Source: Loripinus fragilis (lineage: Eukaryota; Mollusca; Bivalvia; Lucinida; Lucinidae). From it: DNA of 64,000 nt. Under the pieces are notes generated by a model. It saw only the letters and a list, made by a program, of their open reading frames with translations. It did not search any database and was not told the origin of the DNA. Below, in pieces: positions 31,836 to 43,512 of this stretch. Location of the stretch: assembly GCA_964019695.1 (NCBI GenBank), contig OZ026515.1:135962549-136026548 (forward strand). Reading direction: 5' to 3'. The position numbers were made by a program, and so were the translations under genes. Within the stretch, counting starts at the first letter, position 1; the number at the start of each line of letters is the position of its first letter.

Positions 31836-32046
31836 CTTTTGTGGATCATTTATGTTATTTCTGTCTTGTTTTTGTTATGCTTTCATGCGTGTCTGTTTAT
31901 TGAATGATGCCTTATGGTCACCTGCTGGGAAAGGGCTGACCTCTTGGCTCTCGTTTGTGATGTCTTATTGTGAAGTTGTCACTTTCCCTATGGTTTCCTG
32001 GGTCAGGTGTGGTGCTTGATTGTATCGATTCCTAATATTTGCCCTC
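31836..32046 (-). mobile_element. RF-A repeat, partial, reverse copy
   Basis: Reverse complement of the 11101-11290 part of RF-A: GTGGATCATTTATGTTAT, GGGAAAGGGCTGACCTCTTGG and CCTGGGTCAGGTGTGG are shared. Confidence 0.7.
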
Positions 32047-32644
32047 TTTCCTCCTTAAAGCCAATTTCTATGATTTAGCTGCAGGTAGTGTCTGTCTTCA
32101 TGTTAGTACGTAAAAAACAAAGAGCCCAAGTAAGGCAAACATTTGAAGCTTGTTCACGGCAGTCAGTAATAGCTTAAAACAAACAAAAATATACACTTTC
32201 GTTCTAATCCTAATTTCCTTATGAATTGTATATATTGTACTGTATTACTTGTTATCTGTTGGAAATATAATATGTTTTAACAAAAATATAAATGAATAAC
32301 GTCTGTGGAATATTCCATGTTGTAGAAGTACCAGTCATTTTGAAATAAAATGACCTGCAGTCTCGGCAAAGCCTTGGTTTATTTAAAGATGCATGAATTT
32401 TGTATAACCGACTTTTACTTTTGATGTTAGCTGACCAATTAGAAATTTTGTTAAGTGTATTTGGTTGATGCAATATAACAACAAAACATTTATTAACACT
32501 GACTTCCAAAAGTGTTGAAATATCCTAATAGGATTGGCAGGCTTAAATTCCACCTTTAAGTTAAAGGTAATGAGGAATTGTCATTTAAAACAAATTGTGC
32601 ACCACGGGGGAAATTGACTGATCCAAATAGCTTATATGTGAGCA
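32047..32644. other. intergenic, nothing recognised
   Basis: AT-rich, no supported gene. Confidence 0.4.
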
Positions 32645-33960
32645 ATTCCTGCTTAGGTGAGCTAAAATGCTGTCATGTCAGCAATCTTGAAATTAGTGGT
32701 CTAAGCCGCTTGCCATATCAAACTGAATTGTGTATGGAACATTAGGTCATTGAGTAGGTTGTGACGTCGCCATTTAAGTAAATCTGAACCTACCTGACGT
32801 TGCATACAAAATCCTGGCTTGATCTGACGAGCAGTGTTTAGGAAATGAATTAGAAAAGCAAATGTTCCAGATGGCTACCATGGTTGCAATACTGAGTGTC
32901 ACAACAACAGCCTCCGAAACCACTCATCAGAATTCAAATTAATTTGGCAGAAAATGTCACTGGGTGACCTTTAAAATAGATGAAATGAATGATCCGTCAA
33001 AAGCATGGCCACATAGCCAATTTCCCATATGTTTTAAACACCCCAGAAACCAACGGTCAGAATTGAAAATAATTTTGTAGAAATCTTTACTAGGTGAGCC
33101 TCTACAAAATTGTTAATCCGAATGTGATTCTTCAAAAACATGGCCACCAGGGGGTGTGGCTGGCTGGTTTCTCTTATATATCTCTATGAAACTTCTAACA
33201 TCTCCTCTGAAACCAATGGTCAGAATTTGGCAGGGATGTTCTCTAGGTGATGCTCTAAAATAATAACTAAAACAAAATTTGTTGGTCAAAAACGTGGCCA
33301 CTATGGGGCGTGACCTATTACAGCTAACAAAACTGTTAAAGTAAGTAAGGGTGCAAAGCTCAGGAATCGATACAATCAAGTACCACACCTGACCCAGGAT
33401 ACTGATTTGGAAAGTGACAAACTCACAGGAAGACACCACAAACGAGAGCTATGAGGTCGGCCCTTTCCCAGCAGGTGAACACAAGAATCGTTTCTAAAAT
33501 ATCTCAAAATTTAAAAAAGATGGCAGAAATATCACATTGTGACCTACTTGAATAGCTAAAACAAATTTAATTTGATCTGTTGAAAAACATGGCCACAAGG
33601 TAGGCTTGTTGCCAGTTTTTGATACGTACATGTACCTATATAAGAGACTTTTTAACATCTTCTCTGGAGTAATTGGTCAGAATTGAATGTTAAGCATAAA
33701 CTGTATATACTGGTGACCTACCAAACTAGCTGAAATGAGGTTAATCCCTACTAAAACATGGCTGCAAGTTGGGGTGGCCTTTTGTGGCTAAGGGATATTA
33801 AAACAATCTTGACTGAAATGGTTGATTAGAATTCAAAATCATTTGGCAGAAATTGGTATTGGGTGACCAACAAAATTTCATCAACAACATATTTATAGTG
33901 CCTTAGAACGATCAGGAATTGATGCTACATAAGCCACCTCGGGGCTTAAATATATTTAAT
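32645..33960. mobile_element. tandem-unit repeat region, probably family G
   Basis: At least five units of 150-250 bp share AACATGGCCAC(A/T), AACC(A)ATGGTCAGAATT and TTGGCAGAAAT...GGTGACC blocks (about 32900, 33040, 33210, 33560, 33720). GGTGAGCTAAAA at 32656 may be one end. An RF-A fragment interrupts it at 33337. Confidence 0.55.
33337..33487 (+). mobile_element. RF-A repeat fragment
   Basis: AAGTAAGTAAGGGTGCAAAG, AGGAATCGATACAATCAAGT and CCCTTTCCCAGCAGGTGAAC match RF-A. It interrupts the surrounding tandem units. Confidence 0.7.
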
Positions 33961-34009
33961 TCCAAATCTGTGCCCTTAATTATATTAGGTAGAGGGCCTT
34001 ATGGAGAAT

Positions 34010-34420
34010 TCTAATGCACTAGCAAATGCAACGCGACGTCTTATTGGATAACGTCATAAATTTGCGACAGTGTATCCCGCGATGTACTGTCGCAAACCCG
34101 ACGTCATAACGTAACGTCGCTTTTCATTGGTTGACAAGTGAATATATGCAGCTGGCAAGCGGTTTTATGCAGCTGGCAGCCACTGGACGTATGGACGCAA
34201 CAAAGTACATTTTCGCCGTCTATTTGAAAGGAAAATGTTAATAGTCATTAGAATTGGGATAACCATTTTCAAAAGTTTCCTTTGGGGAGGTATATCGTCG
34301 AATAAACGGTTAGAAATCACGTTTTACGGCTCCGCTTACGCGTCGCCGTAAAACTTAGTTTCCGACCGTATATCCGACGATGAAAATTTTGAATACAGTT
34401 ATCCCCTAAATGTTTGTGAA
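34010..34420. mobile_element. repeat family E, copy 1
   Basis: The copy has ACGTCTTATTGGATAACGTC and TTTGCGACAGTG...TACTGTCGCAAA (a hairpin). It then has ACGTCATAACG, TTCATTGGTTGAC, CGTATATCCGACG and ATGAAAATTTTGAATAC. The same order occurs at 63005-63245. Confidence 0.6.
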
Positions 34421-34854
34421 AGTATGTTAAATTTGGTCTAAACAGCAACTGTTATGTTTGTAGAACTATTTTTTGTTCTAACTTTCTACCTCATGTAACA
34501 CCGTGACTGTAAAGGGAAGACCTGTACTTACGCATCATTCTGATAGACAAGGTAGACAGCAGACTTATTTATTTAATTCAGCAGAGCAATGTTCTATAAA
34601 CGCTGTCTTTGGTCAGCCAGGATTTTATCAACTTGAGGGTCCTTCTTGAAATATATGGTGCAATGGACCTGTGTTCTGCACTTGTCAAAAGCAATACAAA
34701 AACATAATCCACATATAGATAATGTACAACACTAAAAATGTGTCCATTGATTTATTATCAAACAGGAACATGCTACTTGATAACATGAATAATTTTAAGT
34801 GCAAAAGTAAGGAATTGACACTTTTGATAATCTGTACTGAAATTCCTGCAATAT

Positions 34855-35155
34855 GTTTATACCAAATGATTTCATATGCAATGTCCAATGAAATTTCAAT
34901 TGCAGCTATGATTCACGTGTCGTCAGCTTCAGTTCAATTACTACAACAGACGGTTGGTCACGTAAATCACACCCTCTACTAAAACTTCATGCCTAAGCCA
35001 TACAAGCAGTTAACTTGTCAAAGACATTTTTACACCAAATACTTTATTATGCATGGTCCATGGATTTTCAAATATGACTATGGTTCATGTGCCGTCAGCT
35101 TCAGCCCAATTACTACAACTAACGGTTGGTCACATAAACCACTACCACTTAATCT
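34855..35155. repeat. tandem duplication of about 170 bp
   Basis: Blocks GTCGTCAGCTTCAGTTCAAT and AACAGACGGTTGGTCACGTA at about 34918-34965 recur, with changes, at about 35090-35135. Confidence 0.65.
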
Positions 35156-35259
35156 ACACACAATGTGAAGGAAAAGAATTGACGGTATTAAAGTCATGGT
35201 TTTGGAAAATCTTATCCTGGTGAAAATTATACAGGAGCACTTCTGCCAACCTCTTAAAA

Positions 35260-36060
35260 TGGTATCAACTTCAAAATCGCTGCAATTAACTCTGTACATA
35301 AATGGACTCTTTGGGAAGTTTGAGCTAAGCGTAAATAAGTTCAAAGTGTCAGTCGAAAAGTTACATTGCACCACCCTAATCCACTAAAGCGATGGCTTGT
35401 TCAAATATAATGGAAATCACACCTGGTCCACTTGTGCATTAACCTAGTGGGGACATAAAACCGTCAGATTTTGGCACATGTGCATAAGCTAAGAATGGCA
35501 CGTCCTGAAAAATCGCAGCTTTTGTACCTAAAAATTAGCAAGCTCAAAGTATATTTGGCATATGCATGGTATATTCTTAGTATGAAATGGCAGTAATATG
35601 TTATAAACAACAGGTGAGTAACGGTATATTCACTGCTTACGACTATTTCTGTCATGCCTCGTTTGTTGAATCATCGTTAAAATGTTCCTCCCATTGGTTC
35701 GTGGGAATTCTGTGTTTGGTTCTTATTTTGTTATGCATTACTGAGTGTCCTTTCTAGTTTTGCAATCATCTTGAAGATGAAGAGAGGGCTGGTTGCTTTA
35801 CTTTAATTGTCTTCTTAATTTCTTGTGACTGCTAATTTTCTGCGGCTCTTTCTCATGGTGCCATGTCTTGGTCTGCAGTATGTGATTGTGGTGTTTCCTG
35901 ATCATACTCACATACTTACTTTTAGAACATTTGGACGAATTCAATTTATTGAAAAATCTTCATTTATGTACACTAAAGTCTGTTTGCGTCACAAGCATAT
36001 GAACTGGCGCTAAGTCTCCATACAATTTTTATCGGAATACATTTTGCTAAAGCTATCGCA
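35260..36060. mobile_element. repeat family D, copy 2, split by RF-B
   Basis: ACTAAAGCGATGGCTTGTTC, ACATGTGCATAAGC and ATTTATGTACACTAAAGTCTG follow the order of 24880-25270. An RF-B copy (35690-35930) interrupts it. Confidence 0.65.
35690..35930 (-). mobile_element. RF-B repeat inside family D
   Basis: TTTGTTATGCATTACTGAGTG, CTAGTTTTGCAATCATCTTGA and CTGATCATACTCACATACTT are the reverse of the RF-B blocks at 47888-48155. Confidence 0.7.
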
Positions 36061-37268
36061 AAATTAGTTCTAAAGAATACCATGGACCATGAGATGTTTT
36101 AAAAGAAAAAGAGTAGATAAAAAGATAAAGAATCTACGTTTTTGTTTGATAAATATAATGGATCTTTATTATATTGATTTATGTTGACAAATTGAAACAA
36201 CACAAGCACACTGTGACATTTTAAAATGTCATGATAGTTCAAGTTTGTCAAGGACCTCGGACAGTCTTAATAAAGGATTGCCCATAAAAATGGCCAAAGA
36301 AAAGTTTGAAAGGTAATTATATATTTTACATGAAAAAGATATATTTTCATGAAAAAGATAGTAGGTTCATCCCTGGTATTATCCCCAAAAGTACTTATCT
36401 CATTGGACAAATACCGATTTAAAAATATGGGTTGAAACCTCTGTTTTTGTTATTCAACATATAGTAAATTGAAAAAGTTTTACTGAAGTGCTTCCCCCAC
36501 TGTGACCAAGCTAATCCTTTTGGATACGGTTGTAGTTTTACATTATACACCTCATTTAAAAATGGCATGTTTGGTCACAGGGGGGAAGGCTATCAAAATG
36601 CTCAAAAATAATTTATTATAAACATTCACTAGTCGCTTATTTTGTACAAACCTGTAGCTTAATGTCAATTTACAATGGCATATATACAGTATGTAGTTTT
36701 GATGCACCTCAATGAACAGGTCAGGCTGATTGATCTTGAAACAGAACAGGTGTTATCTATGTGCAAGACAATTACAGGTAATAATCAAAAGTCATCGACA
36801 ACATATTTATTTCTAAAAAACAATGAACTCTTCTTAACCCACATTTAATGCAAACGCACCACTTTAGTCTCAAGTTTTATGTTGCAAACATATAATTTTC
36901 ATATATTTAGATGAATACCAAGCAAAGCTTTGTCTGCGAAATAAAATTTGGTCACAAAAATACCCCAACCCCGCAAAACCCTAAAGTCCTGGCACTAATA
37001 TGCAGTATTTTCCAAATATTTTTTTGTATATTTTATTTTTGTAGGGGCTTGATTTAAGCACAAAAATAAAGTTGTCAGTTCTGCATTATCCTCGCCACAG
37101 GTTCTCAAAATTTGGGCAGATTGAATAGGAGACTGTCCGAGGTCCTTTAAACCATTTATAGACTGGAGACCCTTAAACGGGTAAATTAATAAATATATTA
37201 TTATATAATCTATAAATAAACATCTCCTGATTGGCCCAGATGTCTATTCACTCGGGGCAATATAACTA
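36061..37268. other. intergenic, nothing recognised
   Basis: AT-rich sequence with CCCCCACTGTGACCAAGC and GGTCACAGGGGGGAAGGC at about 36493 and 36574. They form an inverted pair of about 20 bp, a probable further small MITE. Confidence 0.45.
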
Positions 37269-37689
37269 CACTGACCCAAAATGAAAACTTTACATAGTGT
37301 TCGAAGGTAAATATATTTTGATGATTAATTAAGTTTCGGGATTAATTTTTTCGGTCATCGAATCTTCAATGCCTTATCGATGACTCTGTAAAAAAATATT
37401 GGATGAAAATCATAAATTGCATATTTTTTATGAATAATTAAGTTCAGAAGCGTCAAAATGAAAATTTCTAAAAACAATTAAACAGTCACACAGATTTTGG
37501 AAACAAGAAATTACTGAGTGCGTGCTTTAAGAGATGTTAAAAAGATCAGTAACCAGTGTGACCTTCATTTTTACGAATACTTAGCAGAATACGTCGCCTC
37601 ATTAAATTTACGTAACGTTGTATGCGCACGTAACAGATACGTATGTAATGCTAACAGAGTTGCATATTGGAGACATTTAACGCATCCAT

Positions 37690-38191
37690 TGACCCTCCGA
37701 CCAGATTCATCCTATACACGTTCTATGGGGTTCAAGACCGGGGAGACAAGAGGTTGACGTTATTTTTAGCATGGAATTGTGTGGTTATTTACGTGTTGTG
37801 TGAGGCCTTGCATTGTCATGCTGGAAAATGCCAGGTTGGTTATTTTGCACTAAATGACTAATTATCTTTTGTGCATGAACCCCGTAAAGAATAGCAATAA
37901 TGTTTGCCGTGTAAACGATTACGTGGGTGAGTTAACGCGCTAACACGTCGTTACACTTGCGTGACCTGGTCTTGCACGAACTCTGACATTCTCAGTCCTG
38001 TTGTACTGATTCATAAGATAATGAATAGTCTGTCTAGAGCACTCAAATTGATACGCAATATCATTTACCGTAGACCCTGCCTTATACATGCCAATTACTT
38101 GGTTTCTTTGATCTTTTGAATGATGTGCCGTCACTAAATGCAAGCGTTTGTTACAATAAATTAACTTTTTATTATCAGTACTCAGCTGCAA
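37690..38191 (-). pseudogene. dead Tc1-type transposase
   Basis: The N-terminal part (38191 to about 37940) has a Tc1 helix-turn-helix domain: SKDQRNQVIGMYKAGSTVND, ending in SRQTIHYLMNQY, then a basic RARPGHASVTT. After a gap with no open frame, FQHDNARPHTTRK (about 37840-37800) carries the second catalytic Asp. A third block, SPVLNPIERV*DESGRRVN (about 37745-37690), has the DDE-family Glu and a stop where Trp is usual. The frame is lost between blocks. The family binds the terminal repeats and cuts at TA; this copy is inactive. It resembles, but differs from, the remnant at 28100-28668. Confidence 0.88.
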
Positions 38192-38193
38192 AC

Positions 38194-38196
<3 letters not shown>

Positions 38197-38232
<36 letters not shown>
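38197..38232. repeat. poly(T) run within the Tc1 element
   Basis: About 35 T residues in a row near the 5' end of the transposase remnant. Confidence 0.9.
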
Positions 38233-38234
<2 letters not shown>

Positions 38235-39019
38235 CAATTTTAAAGCTGTTGGTGAAACACCTAATCCTCAGCACGTGCAACGTAAGGAAGACGTTTTTCA
38301 GGCGTTGACACTTGAATAGACCTGCGATTTGAATAAAAATTGCATAATAGCTATCTGCGACGAAGTCTCGATAAGCATGCGTAAATCTTACAACGACATG
38401 CATACTAACAAAACAGTTATACAAAGAAATAAAGTGTAAAGTTTTCATTTTGGGTCAGTGTACATGTCACACGGGCTGTGTTTTTTCTCATTCAATATTA
38501 GTTACAAAAAATAAACTTCATAGAAACTTTCCATAATAGGTGTGCTTTCAGCATGAAACTTGCATGATTTGCTGTAAATACAATTCAGTGAGTGACAGCA
38601 GCACGAAACTCACAAGGTTTTGTGTTTCATCATATACATGTAATTCAGACTTTGCTGTTGAATATAGTAATTAGCAGACCTCTTCAATGAACTAAAGAAT
38701 TCTTCCTTCTGGATTGATGTAATAAACTTGGAATGATCCATTGTATAATTCAAGGGGTCACATGTTTTAATTTCAAAGTAAAATTGCAGTTATTTCACTA
38801 AAAAACATTTTTGTCTTAGCAAACAGTCCAGGCCCTAATAAAATGCCAGATAATGTGGCATTCAATCTGGATCTTCTCTTTCTGCAGTTTTAATTACAAA
38901 TAAAGGGTGCATTCATTACTCCTTTAACTGAATAAAATCAGTTAGTCATCATATAAAAAAAGAATTTCAAAACTGTCCAAGACATAGTCCATGTTGTTGT
39001 TGCTTTTTTGTTTAGAGAA

Positions 39020-39182
39020 ATTATATAGTGAAACAATTGTTGACTATTGAGGCATTGGACATGATGTGATGTCGACCTGAGAGTACCAATATTGATCGAG
39101 GCCTCGATCAATATTGGTACTCTTAGGTCGACATCACATCATGTCCAATGCCTCAATAGTCAATAATTATATAGTAAAAACC
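39020..39182. repeat. near-perfect palindrome of about 160 bp without spacer
   Basis: The centre is GATCGAGG|CCTCGATC at 39101/39102. The arms of about 75-80 bp differ by one base (GAGAGT against TAAGAGT) and a small indel/substitution patch near the outer ends. It could be a MITE or a replication or assembly foldback. Confidence 0.85.
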
Positions 39183-39413
39183 CAGATGAAACACGGTATT
39201 TCATCATGGTCTGTACCGTTTGCTAAAGAGACAATATATACAATGGATTATCCGGGTTTAACATTATCAAACTTAATGGAAAAATCCATTGGTCTACAAG
39301 AGGATAATACAATCAATGATTTCTACAAGCTTTTCGCAGATAATCTACATTTTGCCTTCGGCATCTGCATATATCAACAACCTGCGATGGCGTTACTCAC
39401 AAAAAGGCACTAA
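39135..39413 (+). other. unrecognised open frame of about 90 codons
   Basis: From an ATG at 39135 in the right palindrome arm, a frame runs to TAA at 39411-39413. The composition is protein-like and ends with ALLTKRH. No family is recognised. No clear acceptor or donor supports it as an exon, and its start lies inside the palindrome. It may be a transposon remnant or chance. Confidence 0.2.
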
Positions 39414-39719
39414 ATTGTCTGGTAAGCCTGTTTATGCCTAAGTATATGTGTACATATCAAAAAAATATATAAGCATCGTAGAGTGACGGCATCAAAGAGT
39501 CTGCATATTTGGGTTAACTATGGTTGTAGATATAACTCATTTAGAGAGCCCAAAGTGCATCAGTTTACGATAGTGCTTTGGCCCTGCCCATCTACCTCTG
39601 TAATAAATCAAAAAAATCATGTACAGTAAAACCTCCAAAATTCTAATTTCGATTTTTCGAAATACTCACTAATTCAAGACAAATTTGGGACACATAGCAC
39701 CCATTTATGGTCTATAATA
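39414..39719. other. spacer, nothing recognised
   Basis: AT-rich, no structure seen. Confidence 0.35.
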
Positions 39720-39794
39720 TCATATGTTTTGGTGCCATAAAAGAAACGTCTCCTTGAGACGTTTCTTTTACGTGCTGAAAACTTAATATGTTTG
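39720..39794. mobile_element. family P1 palindrome, copy 3
   Basis: TAAAAGAAACGTCTC and GAGACGTTTCTTTTA are exact inverses, with outer CATATGTTTTGG and its relative. It lies below the last recognised SQOR exon. Confidence 0.75.
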
Positions 39795-40463
39795 CTAGAA
39801 AAAAACTGATAGTAACCATTTTTGGGCTGTATATTTTTATATCCACCTCCCTATAGTTCAAACTGCTGATAATTCCAAATAAAACTTCGAATTTACGACA
39901 TTCGACTGTGTTTCGTAAGCTCATGTTAACCTCTTGACTTATTTTCAATATCCCTTATAATGAATTCTGCCTCCTTAAGCACCCAGAAATAATCTGACAA
40001 AGAATATATCTTAACATGACGGTTTAAGGATGCAGAGCAGTAATTCAAGCATTATGGACCTTTTTCACTAAACGCCTTAAGAAAAATTCTTTCATGTATC
40101 TGTTTTTCAGCATTAAGGACATTTGAAAATAATTCCACACCCTTTCTTTGTAAATCAAATTGATAAGCTGTAACAAAGTTACCATTATTAATTTTATGAA
40201 AGCTTGAAGTAGCTAGGAAATTAAAAGTATTCCTTAAATTCATGAAATGCTTGATATAGACGGTAAATTGTGCCCTTGGGCATATCTTTTGATAGGGACT
40301 TATAACCTTTTTACATACATGTAAATTAAGCTTGTGTCCATGAAAATGTATAAGTTGGTACATGTATGTGCGCCTATTGACCTCAACTCTACCAATGAGC
40401 CACCGCGCTCGTTTATATCGATTGAAATGAATATTTCAACTCATAGTTTTGGTGCATTACTTA

Positions 40464-40655
<192 letters not shown>

Positions 40656-40844
40656 TTACAATTTTTTTTATTAAAAGTCTTAAACACTTCCGGTTGCGTA
40701 CTAATACTACCTAGTTTTAGTGGCTAGTATTTAATATGTCTTACATCTTGTGCATAAAACATTGTAAGTTTGTTAAAAACCAAACAAAAAGTGAAACAAG
40801 ATGCTCAAATCTAATCAAACTCGAAATTTACGTTAAGCTTTCAT

Positions 40845-41395
40845 CTGTAGGTTGGTGTCAGATGCTGGTCTTTTGCTGGACCCATTGTGACTCAACGTAA
40901 GGTTTTCTTTAGCTCTGACTATCTGTGAGTCGTGGGCCTTTTTATGTTTCATCATGGTGTGTTAATTTGATTAGATTGTTTCTCTATGATGATACATCGC
41001 AATAGTTAGAACCCACCGTGCCGGCTTAACATTTTTGTACTTCAACAACAGCAGAATATAGGGCGAAGATTTGGTACCAGTAAATGCATTTAGGCACTTA
41101 CTGGCTTGGGCTTAGGCTGCTGTCCGATCTAAGGTGGTGGTTCTGCTGCTGTTAATGTATTGTTTATTGTTGCTGCATCTTTTCTGGGGTTCATGTTTTG
41201 TCCTTGTTTTGTTATGTAGTACTTAGTGTCCTTTCTAGTTTTGCAATCATCTTGATGGGAAAGAGACAGCTGGTTGCTTTACTTTAATTGCCTTCCTGGT
41301 GTCTTGTATCTGTTAGTGTTTTGTGGCTCTGCTGTGGGTTGGTCTACATCGTGTAATTGTGGTATTTCCTGATCATATTCACTTATTGTTTGGAT
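40845..41395 (-). mobile_element. RF-B repeat, long copy, in an SQOR intron
   Basis: It matches 63425-64000 block for block: CTGGACCCA(C/T)(C/T)GTG, TCAACGTAAGGTTTTCTTTA, CTCTGACTATCTGTGAGTC, TGTACTTCAACAACAGCAGAA, and the 3' part down to CCTGATCATATTCACTTA. Confidence 0.75.
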
Positions 41396-42029
41396 GAGAG
41401 AAACTCTTATCACATGTCTAAACAAAGGGCAATTTAATGACTGGTCCAGAACACCAGAGTTACATTTCCCAAATATGCAGCCCCTCTTCAAATATCCATG
41501 CGCAGATACCTAATGGTCCTAGAGGTGTAGACACATATGTACTTGTAGGGAGCCTCATTAAAGCAAGACCATATCATTTAGATGTTGATGTAATGAATTT
41601 CACTTTTCAGGTATTCATGAAATTATTAACTCCATATGTTTAGCAAAGTCAATGAAACCATTCATAAGAAACAAATGAAATTTTGGTCTGAGCCAAACAC
41701 TTAATCTACCTTTTCCTGAGATAGGGACAGAGCTTTGAAAATTACTTGTGTGATCATCAGAGACTGCATAGCGAAATGGACATTTTTGTGTGTTTTTCTA
41801 CTTTAATTAACACGTCAATGATCAGAGCTTAGAGTAAAATAGTAAAAAGTAAAACACCTTAAGCAAGCAGTGATGACTGAGATCAGAATGATTCGTATAG
41901 TGCAGTCATCTTTTAGGCTATACGGTTTGCATGCTAGTTTAACATGAGAAAAGAAACATAAGCACTGCTTATTAGATACCTCTCCCAAACCTCGCATAGT
42001 ATTGATCAGCAAGGAGAAGTATTGTGAAG
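41396..42029. other. SQOR intron sequence, nothing recognised
   Basis: No exon-like block was found here. Confidence 0.4.
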
Positions 42030-42310
42030 GAAACAACAAGTGAGTATGATCAGAAAACACCACAATCACATACTTCATATCAACCTGTGACACCGTTAGG
42101 AAGAGCCACATAACAATCACAAGACACCAGTAAGACAAGCAAAGTAAAGCAACCAGATCTCTGTTTGACATCAAGATGATAACAAAACTAGAATGAACAC
42201 AAAGCAATGTACAACAAAACATGGAACAAACACAGAAGCCCATATTGGGAGCAAGAATCAACAACGAATCAATACCAACAGAAGCGCCGCCTTAGAATGG
42301 ACAGTAGCCC
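42030..42310 (+). mobile_element. RF-B repeat, opposite orientation
   Basis: GAGTATGATCAGAAAACACC, ACAATCACATACTTCATATC, CACCAGTAAGACAAGCAAAG and ACCAACAGAAGCGCCGCCTT match RF-B. With the copy at 40845 it forms an inverted pair within one intron. Confidence 0.7.
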
Positions 42311-43247
42311 AAGCCACTGGGGGCTTTTATGCATTTTACTAGTACCATATCTTAACCCTGTATTCTGTTGTTGTTAAGAGGAATGAAGCTTTACATGTCT
42401 CAACTAAAATTAATTTGACACCTGGCTAAGCCTTCCATTTGGAACCACAGAGGGGGCACAATTGTTATAGGGTATAAAATACCCTACCCTAAACCCAAAC
42501 CCTTCACGAAAATTATCTGATAGTCTCGTGCGCCAACGTGGGTTTAAAAATTAATAAATGTGCCTCGAACAAACTATGAATCAACAACAACAACATCATC
42601 ACTGCCTTAGAACTAACTTTGCATATTAGTCATTATTGGCCTCTTGTATTGTTTAATTGGAACGTCCATGGGAATAGCATTGAAGTTTATGACAAATTTT
42701 ATTTTCTACACCATAATGTCAGGGCTCTTGCATAAAATGTTTAAGGGCTTGACTAAGGTGGCTTAGGTACCCTAAGTATTCATACAGATAGCTAAATAGT
42801 TTATACTTTGATCAAACCCCAGTCTGGTAAGCATTTGTTATTGTATTTCAATTGCTACTTAAATATGCTGATCGTAAAATTGGTCAATTGACTTGTTAGA
42901 AGTTGATGATAAGCATGTTTGGTCAACATGCATGTATATCTGATTGGATTTGTTATCATGTAACCTGGCGAAAAACCGTGGAGACATGTGTTCTCATGAC
43001 GAGGCCCATTTATTAGCCACTAGTAGACTGAAAATCCGTAATAGGATGCTTTTGCAATCTTTGAAAAATCATTAAATGCCATACCACAGGATGCTACATT
43101 CCTTCAGGGTCTGTATGCTTTGTTTGTTTTGAATTAAGGACAACAATAACTTTGACCTCTTATTGTTAAGAATGGCCCATCCTGATTTTTGTTTTAAAAT
43201 TCACGGCCAATTTCATTGATCTACAAAGGGTTAGTGGTTTCACTTAC
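42311..43247. other. SQOR intron sequence, nothing recognised
   Basis: Scanned for further SQOR exons without success. Confidence 0.4.
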
Positions 43248-43315
43248 ACCACCTGTTGGTTTCTGGTTCTTCATAACTTCTTCAACGCTCTGTGCTAGCA
43301 CCTTGTTTTGACTCG
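43248..43315 (-). CDS. SQOR: SQOR exon (68 nt)
   Basis: The exon lies between acceptor CATTTTAG and the consensus donor GTAAGTG, phase 1 in and 0 out. It encodes (A)SQNKVLAQSVEEVMKNQKPTGG, which aligns with the AAQSGIL...VIMKNQTPTKK region of human SQOR, just before YDGYT. The phases agree with the exons on both sides, which supports the join. Confidence 0.93.
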
Positions 43316-43378
43316 CTAAAATGACACAAACGTATAAAGATAAAACATAGACAAAATAAAGGACAAAGGCGGAAGGTA

Positions 43379-43512
43379 GCTTAATGGAAATCGAAAGTAT
43401 TGCAGAATGCTCCCCTTGGAGCATTCTGCAATACTTTTGATCTGCATTAAGCGATGATAGGTCTTAAAAACCAATTTTTGGTCTGTTTGAGTGGCCGCTT
43501 TAGACAGGTTTA
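43379..43512. mobile_element. palindrome family P2, copy 1
   Basis: TATTGCAGAATGCTCC and GGAGCATTCTGCAATA are exact inverses around CTT-like centre bases. They are followed by a tail (CATTAAGCGATGATAGGTC ... GGTCTGTTTGAGTGGCCGC) shared with 62203-62336. It lies 64 bp upstream of an SQOR exon in transcription order. Confidence 0.75.

Larger units (their letters stand above)
37269..38460 (-). mobile_element. Tc1/mariner element with 26-bp perfect terminal inverted repeats and TA duplication
   Basis: The ends CACTGACCCAAAATGAAAAC... (37269-37294) and the exact reverse complement (38435-38460) are flanked by TA on both sides (37267-37268, 38461-38462). This is the TA target duplication of Tc1/mariner. 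At 1192 bp it is slightly short for an autonomous element. A dead transposase is read on the - strand, and a T-run of about 35 has expanded at 38197-38232. Confidence 0.92.

Noticed and set aside
36493..36592. Another ERE-like site (ACTGTGACCAAG / TTGGTCACAG)
   Set aside because: Only one half-site is present on each arm of a small inverted pair, with no link to the ERE-R units.
39135..39413. A gene on the + strand
   Set aside because: Protein-like composition but no recognised family or splice sites, and the start lies inside a palindrome. It is kept only as a low-confidence entry.
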